Shown: in pieces, positions 8,743 through 19,533 of the stretch
How the letters are laid out: each line of letters starts with the position of its first letter
Position numbering within the stretch: the first letter of the stretch is position 1
From: Neisseriaceae bacterium
GTDB lineage: Bacteria > Pseudomonadota > Gammaproteobacteria > Burkholderiales > Neisseriaceae
DNA: 64,000 nt
Assembly: GCA_017934045.1 (NCBI GenBank)
Contig: JAGBKK010000007.1
Span: forward strand, 62,001-126,000
Direction: 5' to 3'
The notes under the pieces: generated by a model
What the model was told of the DNA's origin: nothing
Database searches by the model: none
Seen by the model: the letters and a program-made list of their open reading frames with translations, nothing else
Position numbers and translations under genes: made by a program

Positions 8743-9369
8743 ATGAAACAACGCATTCATTCTTATTTATTAGAACAAGGTATTGATATTGATGAAAATC
8801 TTGTGAAAGATGCCGCACAAGTTTTAGCAATTTTACTGCAACAAGCAGATATTTCGGCTATCAATCGGCAAAACATTTGGCAACAAAATGAAATCCATTT
8901 ATCGTCTATGCTGCCTGAAAATTGTGAAGAAACGCTGTGTCGTTTATTTGCTGCTGTGGATACGGTGAAAACGCATATTTTGGCAGATTCATTATCTATT
9001 TTTATATTGAAAAATCAAGAAATTATGCGTATTTCTCACGCAGGTTTGCCCACTGTGGTGAAACTGCCTGTGAATGATGATACGGCAAATCAGCATTTGG
9101 CGGTGCGTGTGGCTCTTTCGGCGTGGTTTAATCGCATACCACAAACAGATGAATGGATTACCAGTGGCGAGTTATCATCTCAATGCTACCCTGAATGCAA
9201 ACAAATTTGGGCTTTGCCTATTTGCACCGATACAGGTGCTGTCTTGGGTGTTTTGTATGGCGAACATGCCATAACACAAAATATCAACGATGAACAATTT
9301 GCTTGGACTTTGGGACTTGCTATTGCACTTCAAGAAACATTGCAATTACTCATTGACCTTGCCACTTGA
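8743..9369 (+). CDS. GAF-domain-like protein of unknown function
   Basis: This 208-residue soluble protein is placed just upstream of lon. The start chosen is ATG 8743 (MKQRIHSYLLEQG), because GGAAG lies 5 bases before it; an in-frame ATG at 8710 would add 11 hydrophobic residues without a good ribosome-binding site. The N-terminal ~65 residues are helical. Residues ~75-205 look like a degenerate GAF fold: alternating strands, IWALPICTDTGAVLGVLYGEH near the end and a closing helix. No catalytic or haem motif is visible. A ligand-sensing role would be a guess. Confidence 0.6.
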   Translation: MKQRIHSYLLEQGIDIDENLVKDAAQVLAILLQQADISAINRQNIWQQNEIHLSSMLPENCEETLCRLFAAVDTVKTHILADSLSIFILKNQEIMRISHAGLPTVVKLPVNDDTANQHLAVRVALSAWFNRIPQTDEWITSGELSSQCYPECKQIWALPICTDTGAVLGVLYGEHAITQNINDEQFAWTLGLAIALQETLQLLIDLAT

Positions 9370-9459
9370 AATCATCTTTTTTCCCCCCATATAGGAAAGT
9401 CGTTTATCATTTTGGCTTTGACAATCAACACACATTTTGAAAAAAAGAGAGTTAGAACA

Positions 9460-11883
9460 ATGTCGAGAGTTAAAAATCCCTATGTTTCTGAAATTGCCGT
9501 GATGCCCCTGCGTGATATGGTGGTGTATCCTGGTATGATTGTGCCTTTGTTTGTGGGGCGTGAGAAGTCGGTTTTGGCTTTGGAAGACGCTTTGGAAGAC
9601 GGCGATAAAATTCTGTTGCTTGCCCAAAAAGATGCCAGTATTGAAGAACCAACCGAAGACGATTTATACACCACAGGCACGGTTGCCAATGTGTTGCAAG
9701 TGTTTAAATTGCCTGACGGTTCGGTAAAAACTTTGGTTGAAGGGGTTCATCGTGCCAAGGTTGCCACTTGGTTGCATGATGAAGATTATTTTTTGGCTGA
9801 TTATGAATCATTGTCTGAACCCACACTTTCGCCCTTAAATGACGAAGCCTTACGCCGTTCGGTTTTGGAAGAATTTCAACGCTTTGCCAAAAACAACAAA
9901 CGCATTGCCAATGAAGTGGTCAATGGCATTTTGGAATTAGACAGCCTAACGCTGATTTTGGACACGATTGCCGCTCAACTGCAAATTAAGTTGCCTGAAC
10001 GCCAAGCCCTGTTAGAAACCACTGATTTGCACGAACGAGCTGCATTGATTATGGATCATTTGGAAAACGAAACCGAAATTTCGCAAATGGAGAAAAAAAT
10101 CCGTGGGCAAGTCAAACGGCAAATGGATAAAAATCAACGCGAATATTATCTGAATGAACAAATCAAAGCCATTCACAAAGAATTGGGCGAAGAAGAAGAA
10201 CGCGCTGAAAACGATTTGTTGGCAGATAAAATCAAACAAGCCAAAATGAGTGCGGAAGCGGAAGAAGTGGCAATGAACGAGTTGAAAAAACTCAAACAAA
10301 TGCCGCCGTCGTCCAGTGAAGCGAATATTGTTAAAAATTATATTGAAGCACTCATCGACTTGCCGTGGAATAAAAAAAGCGAAGTTAATCAAGATATTAA
10401 TAAAGCACAAGAAGTTTTGGACGCAGACCATTACGGTTTGGAAAAAGTCAAAGAACGCATTGTGGAATACCTTGCCGTGCAAAAACGCGTAGAAAAAGTC
10501 AAAAGCCAAATTTTGTGTTTGGTGGGGCCACCAGGCGTAGGTAAAACTTCCTTGGGCGAATCGATTGCCCGTGCCACAGGACGCAAATATGTACGAATGG
10601 CGTTGGGCGGCGTGCATGATGAAAGCGAAATTCGTGGTCATCGCCGCACTTATTTGGGGGCAATGGCAGGTCGTGTGATTCGCAATATCACCAAAGCAGG
10701 CACAAATAACCCTTTGTTTTTATTAGATGAAGTGGATAAAATCGGACACGATCACAGGGGCGATCCAGCGGACGCTTTGTTGGAAGTGCTTGACCCTGAA
10801 CAAAACCATTCGTTTAACGACAATTACATTGATGTGGATTTTGACTTATCCGATGTGATGTTTGTGGCAACGGCAAACTCGCTGAATATCCCCACGGCGT
10901 TAATGGATAGAATGGAAATTATCCATTTATCAGGCTATACGGAAGACGAAAAAATCCGCATTGCCATGCAATATCTTATTCCCAAACAAATCAAAAACAA
11001 TGGTGTGGCAGACGGCGAAATTGAAATCAGCGAAGACGCTATTCAAGGCATTATTCGCTATTACACACGCGAAGCAGGTGTCAGAGCATTAGATAGAGAA
11101 ATTGCCAAAATTTGCCGCAAAGTAGTCAAACAACGCGAAACAGCAGACAACATTAAATTGCCTGTGAAAGTGGTTTCAGGCAGCCTGAAAGATTATCTTG
11201 GCGTGCCACGCTTTGATTTTGGCAAAGCCGAAAACCAAAACCGTGTCGGACAAGTTACAGGCTTGGCTTGGACAGAAGTCGGTGGCGAATTGCTCACCAT
11301 TGAAACGGTGGCACTCAAAGGCAAAGGCAATATTATTCGCACAGGCAAATTGGGCGATGTGATGCAAGAATCCATCACCGCCGCATTAAGCGTGGTGCGT
11401 TCTCGTGCTGCCAGTTTGGGCATTGCCCCTGATTTTTACGAAAAACACGACATTCACCTGCATGTACCCGAAGGTGCCACGCCCAAAGACGGACCGTCCG
11501 CAGGCATTGCGATGTCGTTGGCAATGGTGTCTGCCTTAACCAAAATCCCTGTGCGAGCCGATGTGGCAATGACAGGCGAAATCACCTTGCGTGGCGAAGT
11601 TCTGCCGATTGGCGGCTTAAAAGAAAAACTGCTGGCGGCTTTGCGTGGCGGCATCAAATTTGTGCTGATTCCACAAGACAATGTCAAAGATTTGGAAGAA
11701 ATTCCTGATAATGTCAAACAAGGCTTAACCATTCGCCCTGTGAAATGGATTGATGAAGTGTTCAATTTTGCATTAGAAAGCCAACCTGAACCTTATCAAG
11801 AACCGATTTCTGCCGACAACAACGCCATTATTCCGCCATTGGCAGGCGATACAGAAAACAGCGTACGGCGAATCACGCATTGA
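9460..11883 (+). CDS. lon: ATP-dependent serine protease Lon
   Basis: This 807-residue protein degrades misfolded and regulatory proteins in the cytoplasm. The start is taken at [19 protein letters not shown], with GAGAG upstream; the in-frame ATG at 9412 would add 16 atypical residues. Domains in order: LON substrate-binding domain (~1-205), helical region with [23 protein letters not shown]+ ATPase with Walker [10 protein letters not shown] and Walker [12 protein letters not shown], then the protease domain with catalytic Ser in [11 protein letters not shown] and catalytic Lys in [10 protein letters not shown]. An uptake sequence at 11175-11189 is read in frame as VSGSLKD between the ATPase and protease domains. 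Confidence 0.98.
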   Translation: MSRVKNPYVSEIAVMPLRDMVVYPGMIVPLFVGREKSVLALEDALEDGDKILLLAQKDASIEEPTEDDLYTTGTVANVLQVFKLPDGSVKTLVEGVHRAKVATWLHDEDYFLADYESLSEPTLSPLNDEALRRSVLEEFQRFAKNNKRIANEVVNGILELDSLTLILDTIAAQLQIKLPERQALLETTDLHERAALIMDHLENETEISQMEKKIRGQVKRQMDKNQREYYLNEQIKAIHKELGEEEERAENDLLADKIKQAKMSAEAEEVAMNELKKLKQMPPSSSEANIVKNYIEALIDLPWNKKSEVNQDINKAQEVLDADHYGLEKVKERIVEYLAVQKRVEKVKSQILCLVGPPGVGKTSLGESIARATGRKYVRMALGGVHDESEIRGHRRTYLGAMAGRVIRNITKAGTNNPLFLLDEVDKIGHDHRGDPADALLEVLDPEQNHSFNDNYIDVDFDLSDVMFVATANSLNIPTALMDRMEIIHLSGYTEDEKIRIAMQYLIPKQIKNNGVADGEIEISEDAIQGIIRYYTREAGVRALDREIAKICRKVVKQRETADNIKLPVKVVSGSLKDYLGVPRFDFGKAENQNRVGQVTGLAWTEVGGELLTIETVALKGKGNIIRTGKLGDVMQESITAALSVVRSRAASLGIAPDFYEKHDIHLHVPEGATPKDGPSAGIAMSLAMVSALTKIPVRADVAMTGEITLRGEVLPIGGLKEKLLAALRGGIKFVLIPQDNVKDLEEIPDNVKQGLTIRPVKWIDEVFNFALESQPEPYQEPISADNNAIIPPLAGDTENSVRRITH

Positions 11884-11885
11884 TC

Positions 11886-11919
11886 AAAAAACCTTTCAGG
11901 CAGCCTGAAAGGTTTTTTT
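11886..11919. terminator. Terminator built on a DNA uptake sequence
   Basis: AAAAAACCTTTCAGGC and GCCTGAAAGGTTTTTT pair almost perfectly, with an uptake sequence forming the stem tip. It lies three bases after the lon stop and can also stop the convergent ubiG transcript, since both flanks carry A/T runs. Confidence 0.85.
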
Positions 11920-11949
11920 ATGGGTTTTCAGGTTGCCTGAAAACCCTAA

Positions 11950-12648
11950 TCACACTTTCCGACAACACATTAAGTAATTTACCGAAGTATCTTCGCTTAA
12001 CACATAATCGCCTGTTAAAGGGCGATAATTCATACCGCGTAAGGCAATGGTTTCCAAGCCTGCGTTGCGTGCCATGCGTACCAATTCGGCAGGCGTAATA
12101 AATTTTTTGTGTTCGTGTGTGCCGCGTGGCAGCATTTTTAACACATATTCCGCCGCAACAATGGCGTGTAAATACGATTTCAGGTTGCGGTTGAGTGTGG
12201 AAAAAAACACATATCCGCCCTGCTCTGCCAAAGCCGCACAGGCGTTAATCACGCTTTGCGGATCAGGGATATGTTCCAACAATTCCATACACACCACGCC
12301 GTGAAATGAATTGGGCAACTCTTCTGCCAACTGTTCGGCAGAAATTTTTTGATAATCAATTTCTAAACCGTTGTCGTGGGCGTGTTGTTGTGCCACTTCC
12401 AAGGACGCATCTGCCAAGTCAATGCCTTTAACGCTTGCTCCTGCTTGGGCTAACGCTTCGCTTAATATGCCACCACCACAGCCGACATCAATCACCTTTT
12501 TGCCGCTTAATTCAACATATTCTTGAATAAACGCCAAGCGAACAGGATTTATATCGTGCAAGGTTTTGAGTTCGCCGTTTTTATTCCACCATTTGTCGGC
12601 TAAATTACTGAATTTATTGATTTCTTCTATATCTACATTGTGTGTCAT
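11950..12648 (-). CDS. ubiG: Ubiquinone biosynthesis O-methyltransferase
   Basis: This 232-residue SAM-dependent enzyme performs both O-methylations of ubiquinone synthesis. The N-terminus EEINKFSNLADKWWNKNGELKTLHDINPVRL is the UbiG signature, followed by SAM motif I VIDVGCGGGILSEALA, the acidic loop VKGIDLAD and VVCMELLEHIPDP. LNRNLKSYLHAIVAAEYVLKMLPRGTHEHKKFI, the membrane-contacting region, is also typical. Length matches the family. It is convergent with lon, and thiD follows upstream on the same strand about 48 bases away. Confidence 0.96.
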   Translation of the reverse strand: MTHNVDIEEINKFSNLADKWWNKNGELKTLHDINPVRLAFIQEYVELSGKKVIDVGCGGGILSEALAQAGASVKGIDLADASLEVAQQHAHDNGLEIDYQKISAEQLAEELPNSFHGVVCMELLEHIPDPQSVINACAALAEQGGYVFFSTLNRNLKSYLHAIVAAEYVLKMLPRGTHEHKKFITPAELVRMARNAGLETIALRGMNYRPLTGDYVLSEDTSVNYLMCCRKV

Positions 12649-12696
12649 TTTGTTCTTTCGTGATGAAGGTTTCAGGCTGCCTGAACGATATTTATG

Positions 12697-13536
12697 CTAT
12701 GCCGTAAAGTGATAACTCGATAAATTGCTATAAAAATGATCTAATGGACCGTGTCCCTTGCCTAATTGCCAGTGGGCAGCCGCTTCAATCGCACCATGTA
12801 CAAAGTTTTTGGCAGCGGCAACCGCTTCGGATAAGTCGGCTACTTGTGGTCTCATCGTGGCAATCGCAGATGATAGCGTACAACCTGTGCCGTGGGTATT
12901 TTTGGAGTGAATACGCGGTTTTTGATATGCCTTTGAAAAATCAGGCATAATTAGCCAATCGGTTGCGGTATTGTTTTCTAAATGTCCGCCTTTGGCAAGT
13001 ACCGCTTTTGCTCCCTTACTCAACAATTTTTGGGCTTGAATTTTAATTAAGGTTTCATCGTTGATTTTTGCCATAGAACAGTCGGTTAATTGGGCTAATT
13101 CGCTTAAATTGGGGGTGATAATGTCTGCCAAGGGCAATAAGTGTTCTAACAAGGCTTGGCAAATGTTGTCTTCCACCAAAGAATCGCCCGAAGTCGCCAC
13201 CATTACTGGGTCTAAAACCACAAAGGGGGGACGATATTTTTGCAATATTTGGGCGACTGTGCGAATGCTGTCGGCGTTGGGCAACATACCGATTTTTACC
13301 GAACAAATGTCTAAATCGTCAAACACCGCTTCGCATTGTGCTTGCAAAACGCTTGTCGGCACAGGGTTTAAGGAACGCACGCCTTGCGTGTTTTGTGCGG
13401 TAACGGCGGTAATTGCCGTGCAACCGTATCCGCCCAAAGCACTGATGGTTTTCAAATCTGCTTGAATGCCAGCCCCTGCGGACGAGTCTGAACCTGCAAT
13501 ACTTAAAACAATTGGGTTTTGAATGATTTTTGCCAT
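12697..13536 (-). CDS. thiD: Hydroxymethylpyrimidine/phosphomethylpyrimidine kinase
   Basis: This 279-residue ribokinase-fold enzyme phosphorylates HMP to HMP-PP for thiamine synthesis. Visible are the N-terminal IAGSDSSAGAGIQADLKT, the substrate-loop region TAVTAQNTQGV, LDPVMVATSGDSLV, and the C-terminal anion hole with the catalytic base in NTHGTGCTLSSAIA (Cys after GTG). Length is slightly above the usual 265. No TPP riboswitch was recognised upstream, and no other thi gene is nearby. Confidence 0.96.
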   Translation of the reverse strand: MAKIIQNPIVLSIAGSDSSAGAGIQADLKTISALGGYGCTAITAVTAQNTQGVRSLNPVPTSVLQAQCEAVFDDLDICSVKIGMLPNADSIRTVAQILQKYRPPFVVLDPVMVATSGDSLVEDNICQALLEHLLPLADIITPNLSELAQLTDCSMAKINDETLIKIQAQKLLSKGAKAVLAKGGHLENNTATDWLIMPDFSKAYQKPRIHSKNTHGTGCTLSSAIATMRPQVADLSEAVAAAKNFVHGAIEAAAHWQLGKGHGPLDHFYSNLSSYHFTA

Positions 13537-13716
13537 AATGATTATTGCCCTGTGGTTGAAAATTTTTGTCGTGTGATTTTTCTGCTCATCGCAACGAACG
13601 AAACTATTTCAGGCTGCCTGAAAAGATTTTTTTGTTTGCTGAACTGACACACCCACCCTATTTTTCAGGCAGCCTGAAAGGTTTGTTTAGTAGGTAGCAA
13701 ATGCCCTACCCGACAA

Positions 13717-15333
13717 TTATTTTTGCTGTGCGGCGGTTTTGAGTATGCCGTTATTGTCTAATTGTGCGGTTTGTTCGGGCGTGGTTTCGTCTTCTTCGCA
13801 TTCTTCGCCTTCAACACATTCTTCTTCTTCGTCTTCAAATAAGGATTCATCATCAGGTTCAAACGAAGTATCCACGGCTTTTCCGCTTAACAGCAACTGT
13901 CCTTTGTTTAACACAATATCGCCTGATAACAAACCGTTTTCCACTTTCAGGTAGCCTTTTTGTTGCATATCGGCAATCATATTGTTCATCATCAAACGCA
14001 CAGTTTCTTGAATTTCATTGACATTTTTTTGATCTTCCACATCAAATAAATTTTGAATTTGGCTGTGGGCAAAACTTTCAATCACCGCTTGCGGAATTTG
14101 ATATTTCAATTCCACTGCCGCTTTGGGCATAATGGCAGAAAAATCGTTCAAATCATTGACAACCACACCGTTTAAGGCAAATGAACCATTCATTGAAGTT
14201 TTGCCTGACGGTGTGGTCAAATCAAAAGTAGAAAGTGTAAATTTGGGGTTGTCGGTAAATAACGCTGCTCCTTTACCACGCAAGGTTTGCAACACTTCGT
14301 TACGCCATTCATCGGCGTTGGTGGTTTGATCGTTCATTACGCTGTCGGCAATCGCCACCAAGGCTTCGGCGTTTAAGTGTTCGCCTTGAACGGCAACATT
14401 TAACGGACCATACACTTCATCGCCATAATTTAATCGTGCAAACGACAACCTGCCCTCGCCTGATAAATAGTGATTATCAAGGTGCGAAGAAACGGAAAAA
14501 TGGATATTTTCTGCCCCCACATCAGGCGGCAAAATAGAAATGGACGGATTGATAAACCCACCTACCTGCAAGCCACTGACCATGCGTACCACTTCATTCA
14601 GACGGATTTTATAATCCACCTTATCACGATTCCAGTGCATTGCCACTTTTTGTAGCGAAAAATTGGTGCTGCCTGTGGGTAAAGGATCAGACGGCAAAGA
14701 ATGCGATTGATATTTTAAACCGTCATACGAAGCACTAAAAATATCCGTTAAAGACGCACTAAAACCTGGATTGTCAATCGCCGTTTTATATTCAGTGTAT
14801 AAAGGTTGGTAATCGGTAACGGAAGTTAAACCCTGCCATTTAATTTGAATACCTGACAATTCTTCATAATCAAACGGCGAAATGGTAAATTTCAGACTGC
14901 CTGAACCTGATAGCGTCATACGGTCGGTCATTGCAAACGGCACAGTTTCGCCAAACAGTTGTTTGATGATTTTTTGCTGTTCGCCTGAAAATTCAAATGT
15001 ACTGTCAGCTTTTGCCCCCCAAAGACTGTGGCGAACTTTGGTGTGAATGATGACAGGCGAATCCAACAGCGTTTTAATGCGGTCAGGCAAAAACTGCCCA
15101 GCATTTGCCAAATGCTGTGGCGACACACGCAGTGAAAGCGTTTCCGTGCTAGAAAACAGGCCGCGTTGATAATCATACGACACCATTTTTAATAAGCCAG
15201 ACGAACCCTGCAACAATTTTGCCCGAGCCGCCAGCGTCGCTTCTGTCTTACCACCACAATACCACGCACCGCCCACATAAACAGCACCTACTGCCACGAC
15301 AATCGCCGATAAAATCAAAGGGGTTTTTTTCAT
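13717..15333 (-). CDS. YdgA-family (DUF945) membrane-anchored protein
   Basis: This 538-residue protein starts MKKTPLILSAIVVAVGAVYVGGAWYCGGKTE, an N-terminal membrane anchor or uncleaved signal typical of YdgA/DUF945 proteins. The rest is a long, mostly beta periplasmic region with the family's paired patterns (GLLKMVSYDYQRGLFSSTETLSL, DRMTLSGSGSLKF, LLSGDIVLNKGQLLLSGK). The last ~50 residues form an acidic tail (DDESLFEDEEEECVEGEECEED), unusual for the family. The function is not established. It is divergent from rppH. Confidence 0.8.
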   Translation of the reverse strand: MKKTPLILSAIVVAVGAVYVGGAWYCGGKTEATLAARAKLLQGSSGLLKMVSYDYQRGLFSSTETLSLRVSPQHLANAGQFLPDRIKTLLDSPVIIHTKVRHSLWGAKADSTFEFSGEQQKIIKQLFGETVPFAMTDRMTLSGSGSLKFTISPFDYEELSGIQIKWQGLTSVTDYQPLYTEYKTAIDNPGFSASLTDIFSASYDGLKYQSHSLPSDPLPTGSTNFSLQKVAMHWNRDKVDYKIRLNEVVRMVSGLQVGGFINPSISILPPDVGAENIHFSVSSHLDNHYLSGEGRLSFARLNYGDEVYGPLNVAVQGEHLNAEALVAIADSVMNDQTTNADEWRNEVLQTLRGKGAALFTDNPKFTLSTFDLTTPSGKTSMNGSFALNGVVVNDLNDFSAIMPKAAVELKYQIPQAVIESFAHSQIQNLFDVEDQKNVNEIQETVRLMMNNMIADMQQKGYLKVENGLLSGDIVLNKGQLLLSGKAVDTSFEPDDESLFEDEEEECVEGEECEEDETTPEQTAQLDNNGILKTAAQQK

Positions 15334-15638
15334 TTTTTGCCAACCTCTTTATATCGCCCATTCAAATTAAACCCCTTATTCTATCATAAAAATAGACTAT
15401 CAATCATATATTCTCACGGATTAGTCAGCACATAAAAAAAGCATACTCGCTTTGTTATCCATTATTGTTGTCTTTGATAGATTAAATTTATACATAAAAA
15501 ATTATAGATTGATTTTCATAATAACATATTGCACAATATTAGCCGTTGCAGATAATTAACAGATAATCACACAAACATTATTTAAAATTATTTGACGATG
15601 TGCGAAAATTGCCCCCTATTCTGAAACATTGTGTGATT
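15334..15638. other. AT-rich divergent intergenic region
   Basis: About 300 bases separate the YdgA-family gene (minus) from rppH (plus). The sequence is very AT-rich, with many possible -10 boxes and no uptake sequence. I see no RNA gene, convincing promoter pair or clear repeat. It probably holds the promoters of both genes. A GTG at 15600 in frame with rppH lies near the right end. Confidence 0.5.
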
Positions 15639-16157
15639 ATGTTAGATCGAGAGGGTTACCGTCCGAATGTGGGCATTATTTTAACCAACAAGCACAAGCA
15701 AGTCTTTTGGGGCAAGCGTGTGGGCGAGTTTGCGTGGCAATTTCCGCAAGGCGGCATTAAGCCTGGCGAAAGTGCCACCAATGCGATGTATCGCGAATTG
15801 TTGGAAGAAATTGGCTTATTGCCGCAGCATGTTCGCATTTTGGGCAGAACGCGTGATTGGCTACGCTACAATGTGCCTGACTCGTGGATACAACACGACT
15901 GGGGTCGCCCTTTTCGTGGGCAGAAACAAATTTGGTTTTTGCTGAAATTGGTAGGCAGAGAATGCGATGTGTGCCTGCGAGCCAGCGAAAAACCCGAATT
16001 TGACGCTTGGCGTTGGCACGACTATTGGGCACCAGCCGATGAAGTGGTTGATTTCAAACAACAAGTTTATTTAGACGCATTAAACGAATTAGCACGCTTT
16101 TTGCACCCATTAGAAACGCGTGAAGCGTTTTTGCAAAGAATGAAAGAAAAATCGTAG
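15639..16157 (+). CDS. rppH: RNA 5' pyrophosphohydrolase (Nudix)
   Basis: This 172-residue enzyme removes pyrophosphate from 5'-triphosphorylated mRNA, which triggers decay. The start chosen is ATG 15639 ([15 protein letters not shown]), where the family normally begins; a GTG at 15600 in frame would add 13 residues. The Nudix box is complete: [23 protein letters not shown], with the REXXEE metal site. [18 protein letters not shown] and the later [17 protein letters not shown] are typical RppH. A degenerate GGTGGGCA-type repeat and an uptake sequence (16203) follow before trxB. Confidence 0.95.
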   Translation: MLDREGYRPNVGIILTNKHKQVFWGKRVGEFAWQFPQGGIKPGESATNAMYRELLEEIGLLPQHVRILGRTRDWLRYNVPDSWIQHDWGRPFRGQKQIWFLLKLVGRECDVCLRASEKPEFDAWRWHDYWAPADEVVDFKQQVYLDALNELARFLHPLETREAFLQRMKEKS

Positions 16158-16237
16158 GTTGGGCAATTTGCTCACCACGCGGTTTGGATAACGAAAAACA
16201 ATTTCAGGCTGCCTGAAAAGGCAACAACATTCCATAA

Positions 16238-17206
<969 letters not shown>

Positions 17207-17227
17207 TTTCAGGCTGCCTGAAAATGA

Positions 17228-17266
17228 AAAAGCGTTTGTTTTTATCTTCAAAAACAAACGCTTTTG
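17228..17266. terminator. Bidirectional terminator after trxB
   Basis: AAAAGCGTTTGTTTTT pairs with AAAAACAAACGCTTTT across a 6-base loop. It separates trxB from the convergent small lipoprotein gene and can serve both. Confidence 0.85.
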
Positions 17267-17274
17267 TTTATTTT

Positions 17275-17592
17275 TTATTCTTTACCACTTAATTCATCAA
17301 CCTTATCCATTTCAGCCCGACAATCGTTTCCGTGCTGATTATTCAAAATATCGTTCCACTGGTCTAATTCTTTTTCACTCATCACAGTGGGCATTTTGCC
17401 GTATCGTTGTTCATAATCTTTTTTTGCTTCTTCGAGTGTTTTTTCCAAACATTTATCTTGTTCATCAATTGCTTTTTCCAAAGCGGTCATCGGCTGATGA
17501 TCATCGATAGCACTGTCTGATTCTGTTTGTGTTTTTCCGCCACACGCCGTCAAACCCAATGCGGCACATAAAAATGCTAAATAAATTTTCAT
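17275..17592 (-). CDS. Small lipoprotein of unknown function
   Basis: This 105-residue protein has a lipoprotein signal with LTAC (lipidated Cys17). The mature part is short and charged: an acidic linker (ESDSAIDDHQP) and helices with two further cysteines (DKCLEKTLEEAKKDYEQRYGK and NDCRAEMDKVDEL) that may form a disulfide. I do not recognise a domain. The ribosome-binding site AGAAAGG precedes the start. Confidence 0.7.
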   Translation of the reverse strand: MKIYLAFLCAALGLTACGGKTQTESDSAIDDHQPMTALEKAIDEQDKCLEKTLEEAKKDYEQRYGKMPTVMSEKELDQWNDILNNQHGNDCRAEMDKVDELSGKE

Positions 17593-17715
17593 CGCTTAAA
17601 ACCTTTCTTTTTAATTGTTAAGCAAAATGTTTATGAATACAGGTTTGTCAAAACCTGTATTCAATCATATATGATTGAGTGAATTTTGAAATTGTTTCAG
17701 GCAGCCTGAAAAACA

Positions 17716-17752
17716 AAAAAGCAGCATAACCGATTGATTACACTGCTTTTTG
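17716..17752 (-). terminator. Terminator of tRNA-Thr
   Basis: On the minus strand AAAAAGCAG pairs with CTGCTTTTT over a loop of about 18 bases just after the tRNA 3' end, followed by a T-run. An uptake sequence begins right after it at about 17697-17711. Confidence 0.7.
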
Positions 17753-17756
17753 AGAT

Positions 17757-17832
17757 TGGTGCCGGCTAAAGGAGTTGAACCCTCGACCTTCTGATTACAA
17801 GTCAGCTGCTCTACCAACTGAGCTAAGCCGGC
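17757..17832 (-). tRNA. tRNA-Thr (anticodon TGT), CCA encoded
   Basis: The minus strand folds into a full cloverleaf of 76 bases. The acceptor GCCGGCT pairs with AGCCGGC, and the discriminator A plus CCA is encoded (17757-17759). The D arm is GCTC...GAGC, the anticodon loop CTTGTAA carries UGU for threonine, and the T loop is TTCAACT. Oddities are a G27/A43 mismatch at the top of the anticodon stem and two G-U pairs in the T stem. The acceptor stem holds two of the very few CCGG sites in this window. Confidence 0.95.
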
Positions 17833-17857
17833 AAGAAACGGAAAAATTAGACGGTGG

Positions 17858-17886
17858 ATAATACAGTAGTTTTTATTTTTTTGCAA
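17858..17886 (-). promoter_or_regulatory. Promoter of tRNA-Thr
   Basis: On the minus strand TTGCAA (-35, 17881-17886) is followed by exactly 17 bases ending in TG and then TATTAT (-10, 17858-17863). This is a good sigma-70 promoter with an extended -10. The tRNA 5' end is 25 bases further, giving a short leader for RNase P. Confidence 0.75.
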
Positions 17887-18143
17887 GAAATATCAAAAAA
17901 GCAAATTACTCTATTGTTTTTAATTGATTTTTTCAGGCTGCCTGAAATTTCTTTCGTTTTTTTAAGCGTTTCATTACGAACAAACTTTACAATGGTTAAG
18001 AAAAATAGGGTTTTGGTAGGGGTTCTATAATATAATACGACACGCTGAAAAAAGACTTTCTCACCAAGTGCCTGTTCAATACAATCGCTTGTTTTGTCGA
18101 TACTTATTGATATTGAGATAAATTGCTACTGAAAGAAAATATT

Positions 18144-18710
18144 ATGAAAAAACAAATAATTACCGCATTTTTATCACTTTCTTTGATGAATGCTGTGGCT
18201 TTGGGAGAAGAATATACCGCCGCTACGCCTGATAAAAATGCACCAGAATTAGTCAAACGATTTAAGCAAATCGAACCACAAAAATATGCCACAAGCAAAT
18301 ATCAAGGTAAAATTGCCAGAGATATTGCGGATAAAAAACACAATATGCGGACGCGTATGCGTGCAGGTTTGCGAGCCGCTCGCGAAAACCCTGATAATAT
18401 TAACTTTGCAGGGCATTATATGTTGGTGAGCTATGGCTGTGGCACTTCCTGTGTTGCGTTTAATGTTGTTGATGTGAAAACAGGCAAAATTTATGACGGT
18501 ATGATGATTACAGGTTATCCAGACGCTGTTCCTAATAATCCTGACGGCGTGTGGGTTAATCAAGACTTTGATTATCAAGCAGAAAGTACTTTATTTTTGG
18601 TTCAAGGTGCGGTTGATGAGTTAGGAACAGGTTCGTTCGCTTTTGAATTTAAAGACAATCAATTCAAACTGTTACAACATTCTCCTGTGGTTAAATTAGA
18701 CGAAGAATAA
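18144..18710 (+). CDS. Secreted protein of unknown function
   Basis: This 188-residue protein has a signal peptide (MKKQIITAFLSLSLMNAVALG, cleavage near residue 21). The start at ATG 18144 is preferred; an in-frame TTG at 18123 lacks a ribosome-binding site. The mature domain has INFAGHYMLVSYGCGTSC with two close cysteines, then AFNVVDVKTGKIYDGMMITGYPD, and a second beta-rich half. The pattern resembles small periplasmic proteins of Gram-negatives with no assigned role. It ends one base before mlaF, so the two are probably co-transcribed. Confidence 0.7.
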   Translation: MKKQIITAFLSLSLMNAVALGEEYTAATPDKNAPELVKRFKQIEPQKYATSKYQGKIARDIADKKHNMRTRMRAGLRAARENPDNINFAGHYMLVSYGCGTSCVAFNVVDVKTGKIYDGMMITGYPDAVPNNPDGVWVNQDFDYQAESTLFLVQGAVDELGTGSFAFEFKDNQFKLLQHSPVVKLDEE

Positions 18711-18711
18711 G

Positions 18712-19518
18712 ATGATGAATACACCATTTATAGAATTTCAAAATATATCATTTGCTTACGGCGAACGACCGATTATTAGCGATATTAACTTTACCATTCA
18801 CCATGGCGAATCGGTTGCCATTATGGGCGGTTCAGGGTGCGGTAAAACCACGCTGTTGCGATTGATTACACGCCAGTTGCAGCCCAAATCAGGCAAAATT
18901 TTAATTAACGGCAAGGATTTAGCCACATTTTCTGCCACGGAATTATACGAATACCGCCGTGCTATGGGCGTTTTGTTTCAGTTTGGGGCGTTATTTACCG
19001 ATTTATCGGTGTATGACAATGTGGCGTTTCCTTTGCGAGAGCACACACGGCTGCCTGAAAGCATAATCCGCGACTTGGTTTTGCTTAAATTAGACGCAGT
19101 GGGCTTGCGTGGTACGCAGGACTTAATGCCGTCCGAATTGTCAGGCGGTATGAGCCGCCGCGTGGCTCTGGCTCGCACCATTGCATTAGACCCTGCGTTA
19201 ATGCTGTATGACGAACCTTTTACAGGGCTTGATCCGATTTCTTTGGGCGTAACCGCCCACTTAATCGCCCGCTTAACCAAAGCCCTGCACGCCACAGGCA
19301 TTATGGTAACCCACGACATTGGTGCGTCTTTGTCGCTGGTTGATAGAATTTTATTTATGGCACAGGGCAAAATTATTTTTTCAGGCAGCCCCGATGAAAT
19401 GCAAAACACCGATGAACAATGGGTGCAACAATTTATTAACGGCAGACCACATGGCCCTGTGGAATATCGCTATCCTGCTAAAACCAGTTTGAAAGATGAT
19501 TTGGTAAAAGTGGCGTGA
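18712..19518 (+). CDS. mlaF: Phospholipid ABC transporter ATP-binding protein MlaF
   Basis: This 268-residue ATPase powers the MlaFEDB complex, which moves phospholipids between the membranes. Motifs: Walker A GGSGCGKTT, Q-loop LFQFGALF, signature LSGGMSRRVALART, Walker B LMLYDEPFTGLDP, H-switch VTHD. FQFGALFTDLSVYDNVAFPLREHT is typical of the MlaF/Ttg2A group. An uptake-like sequence near 19379 gives IFSGSPDEM. mlaE and mlaD follow, but a DUF1877 gene lies in between. Confidence 0.94.
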   Translation: MMNTPFIEFQNISFAYGERPIISDINFTIHHGESVAIMGGSGCGKTTLLRLITRQLQPKSGKILINGKDLATFSATELYEYRRAMGVLFQFGALFTDLSVYDNVAFPLREHTRLPESIIRDLVLLKLDAVGLRGTQDLMPSELSGGMSRRVALARTIALDPALMLYDEPFTGLDPISLGVTAHLIARLTKALHATGIMVTHDIGASLSLVDRILFMAQGKIIFSGSPDEMQNTDEQWVQQFINGRPHGPVEYRYPAKTSLKDDLVKVA

Positions 19519-19533
19519 AAGGTTGGGTAAATT

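Noticed and set aside
10012..10641. 209-residue frame antisense to lon
   Set aside because: Phe/His-rich composition typical of an antisense shadow of a conserved gene; no ribosome-binding site or family match.
12649..12696. Thiamine riboswitch near thiD
   Set aside because: The short flanking regions of thiD contain an uptake sequence but no TPP-riboswitch pattern.
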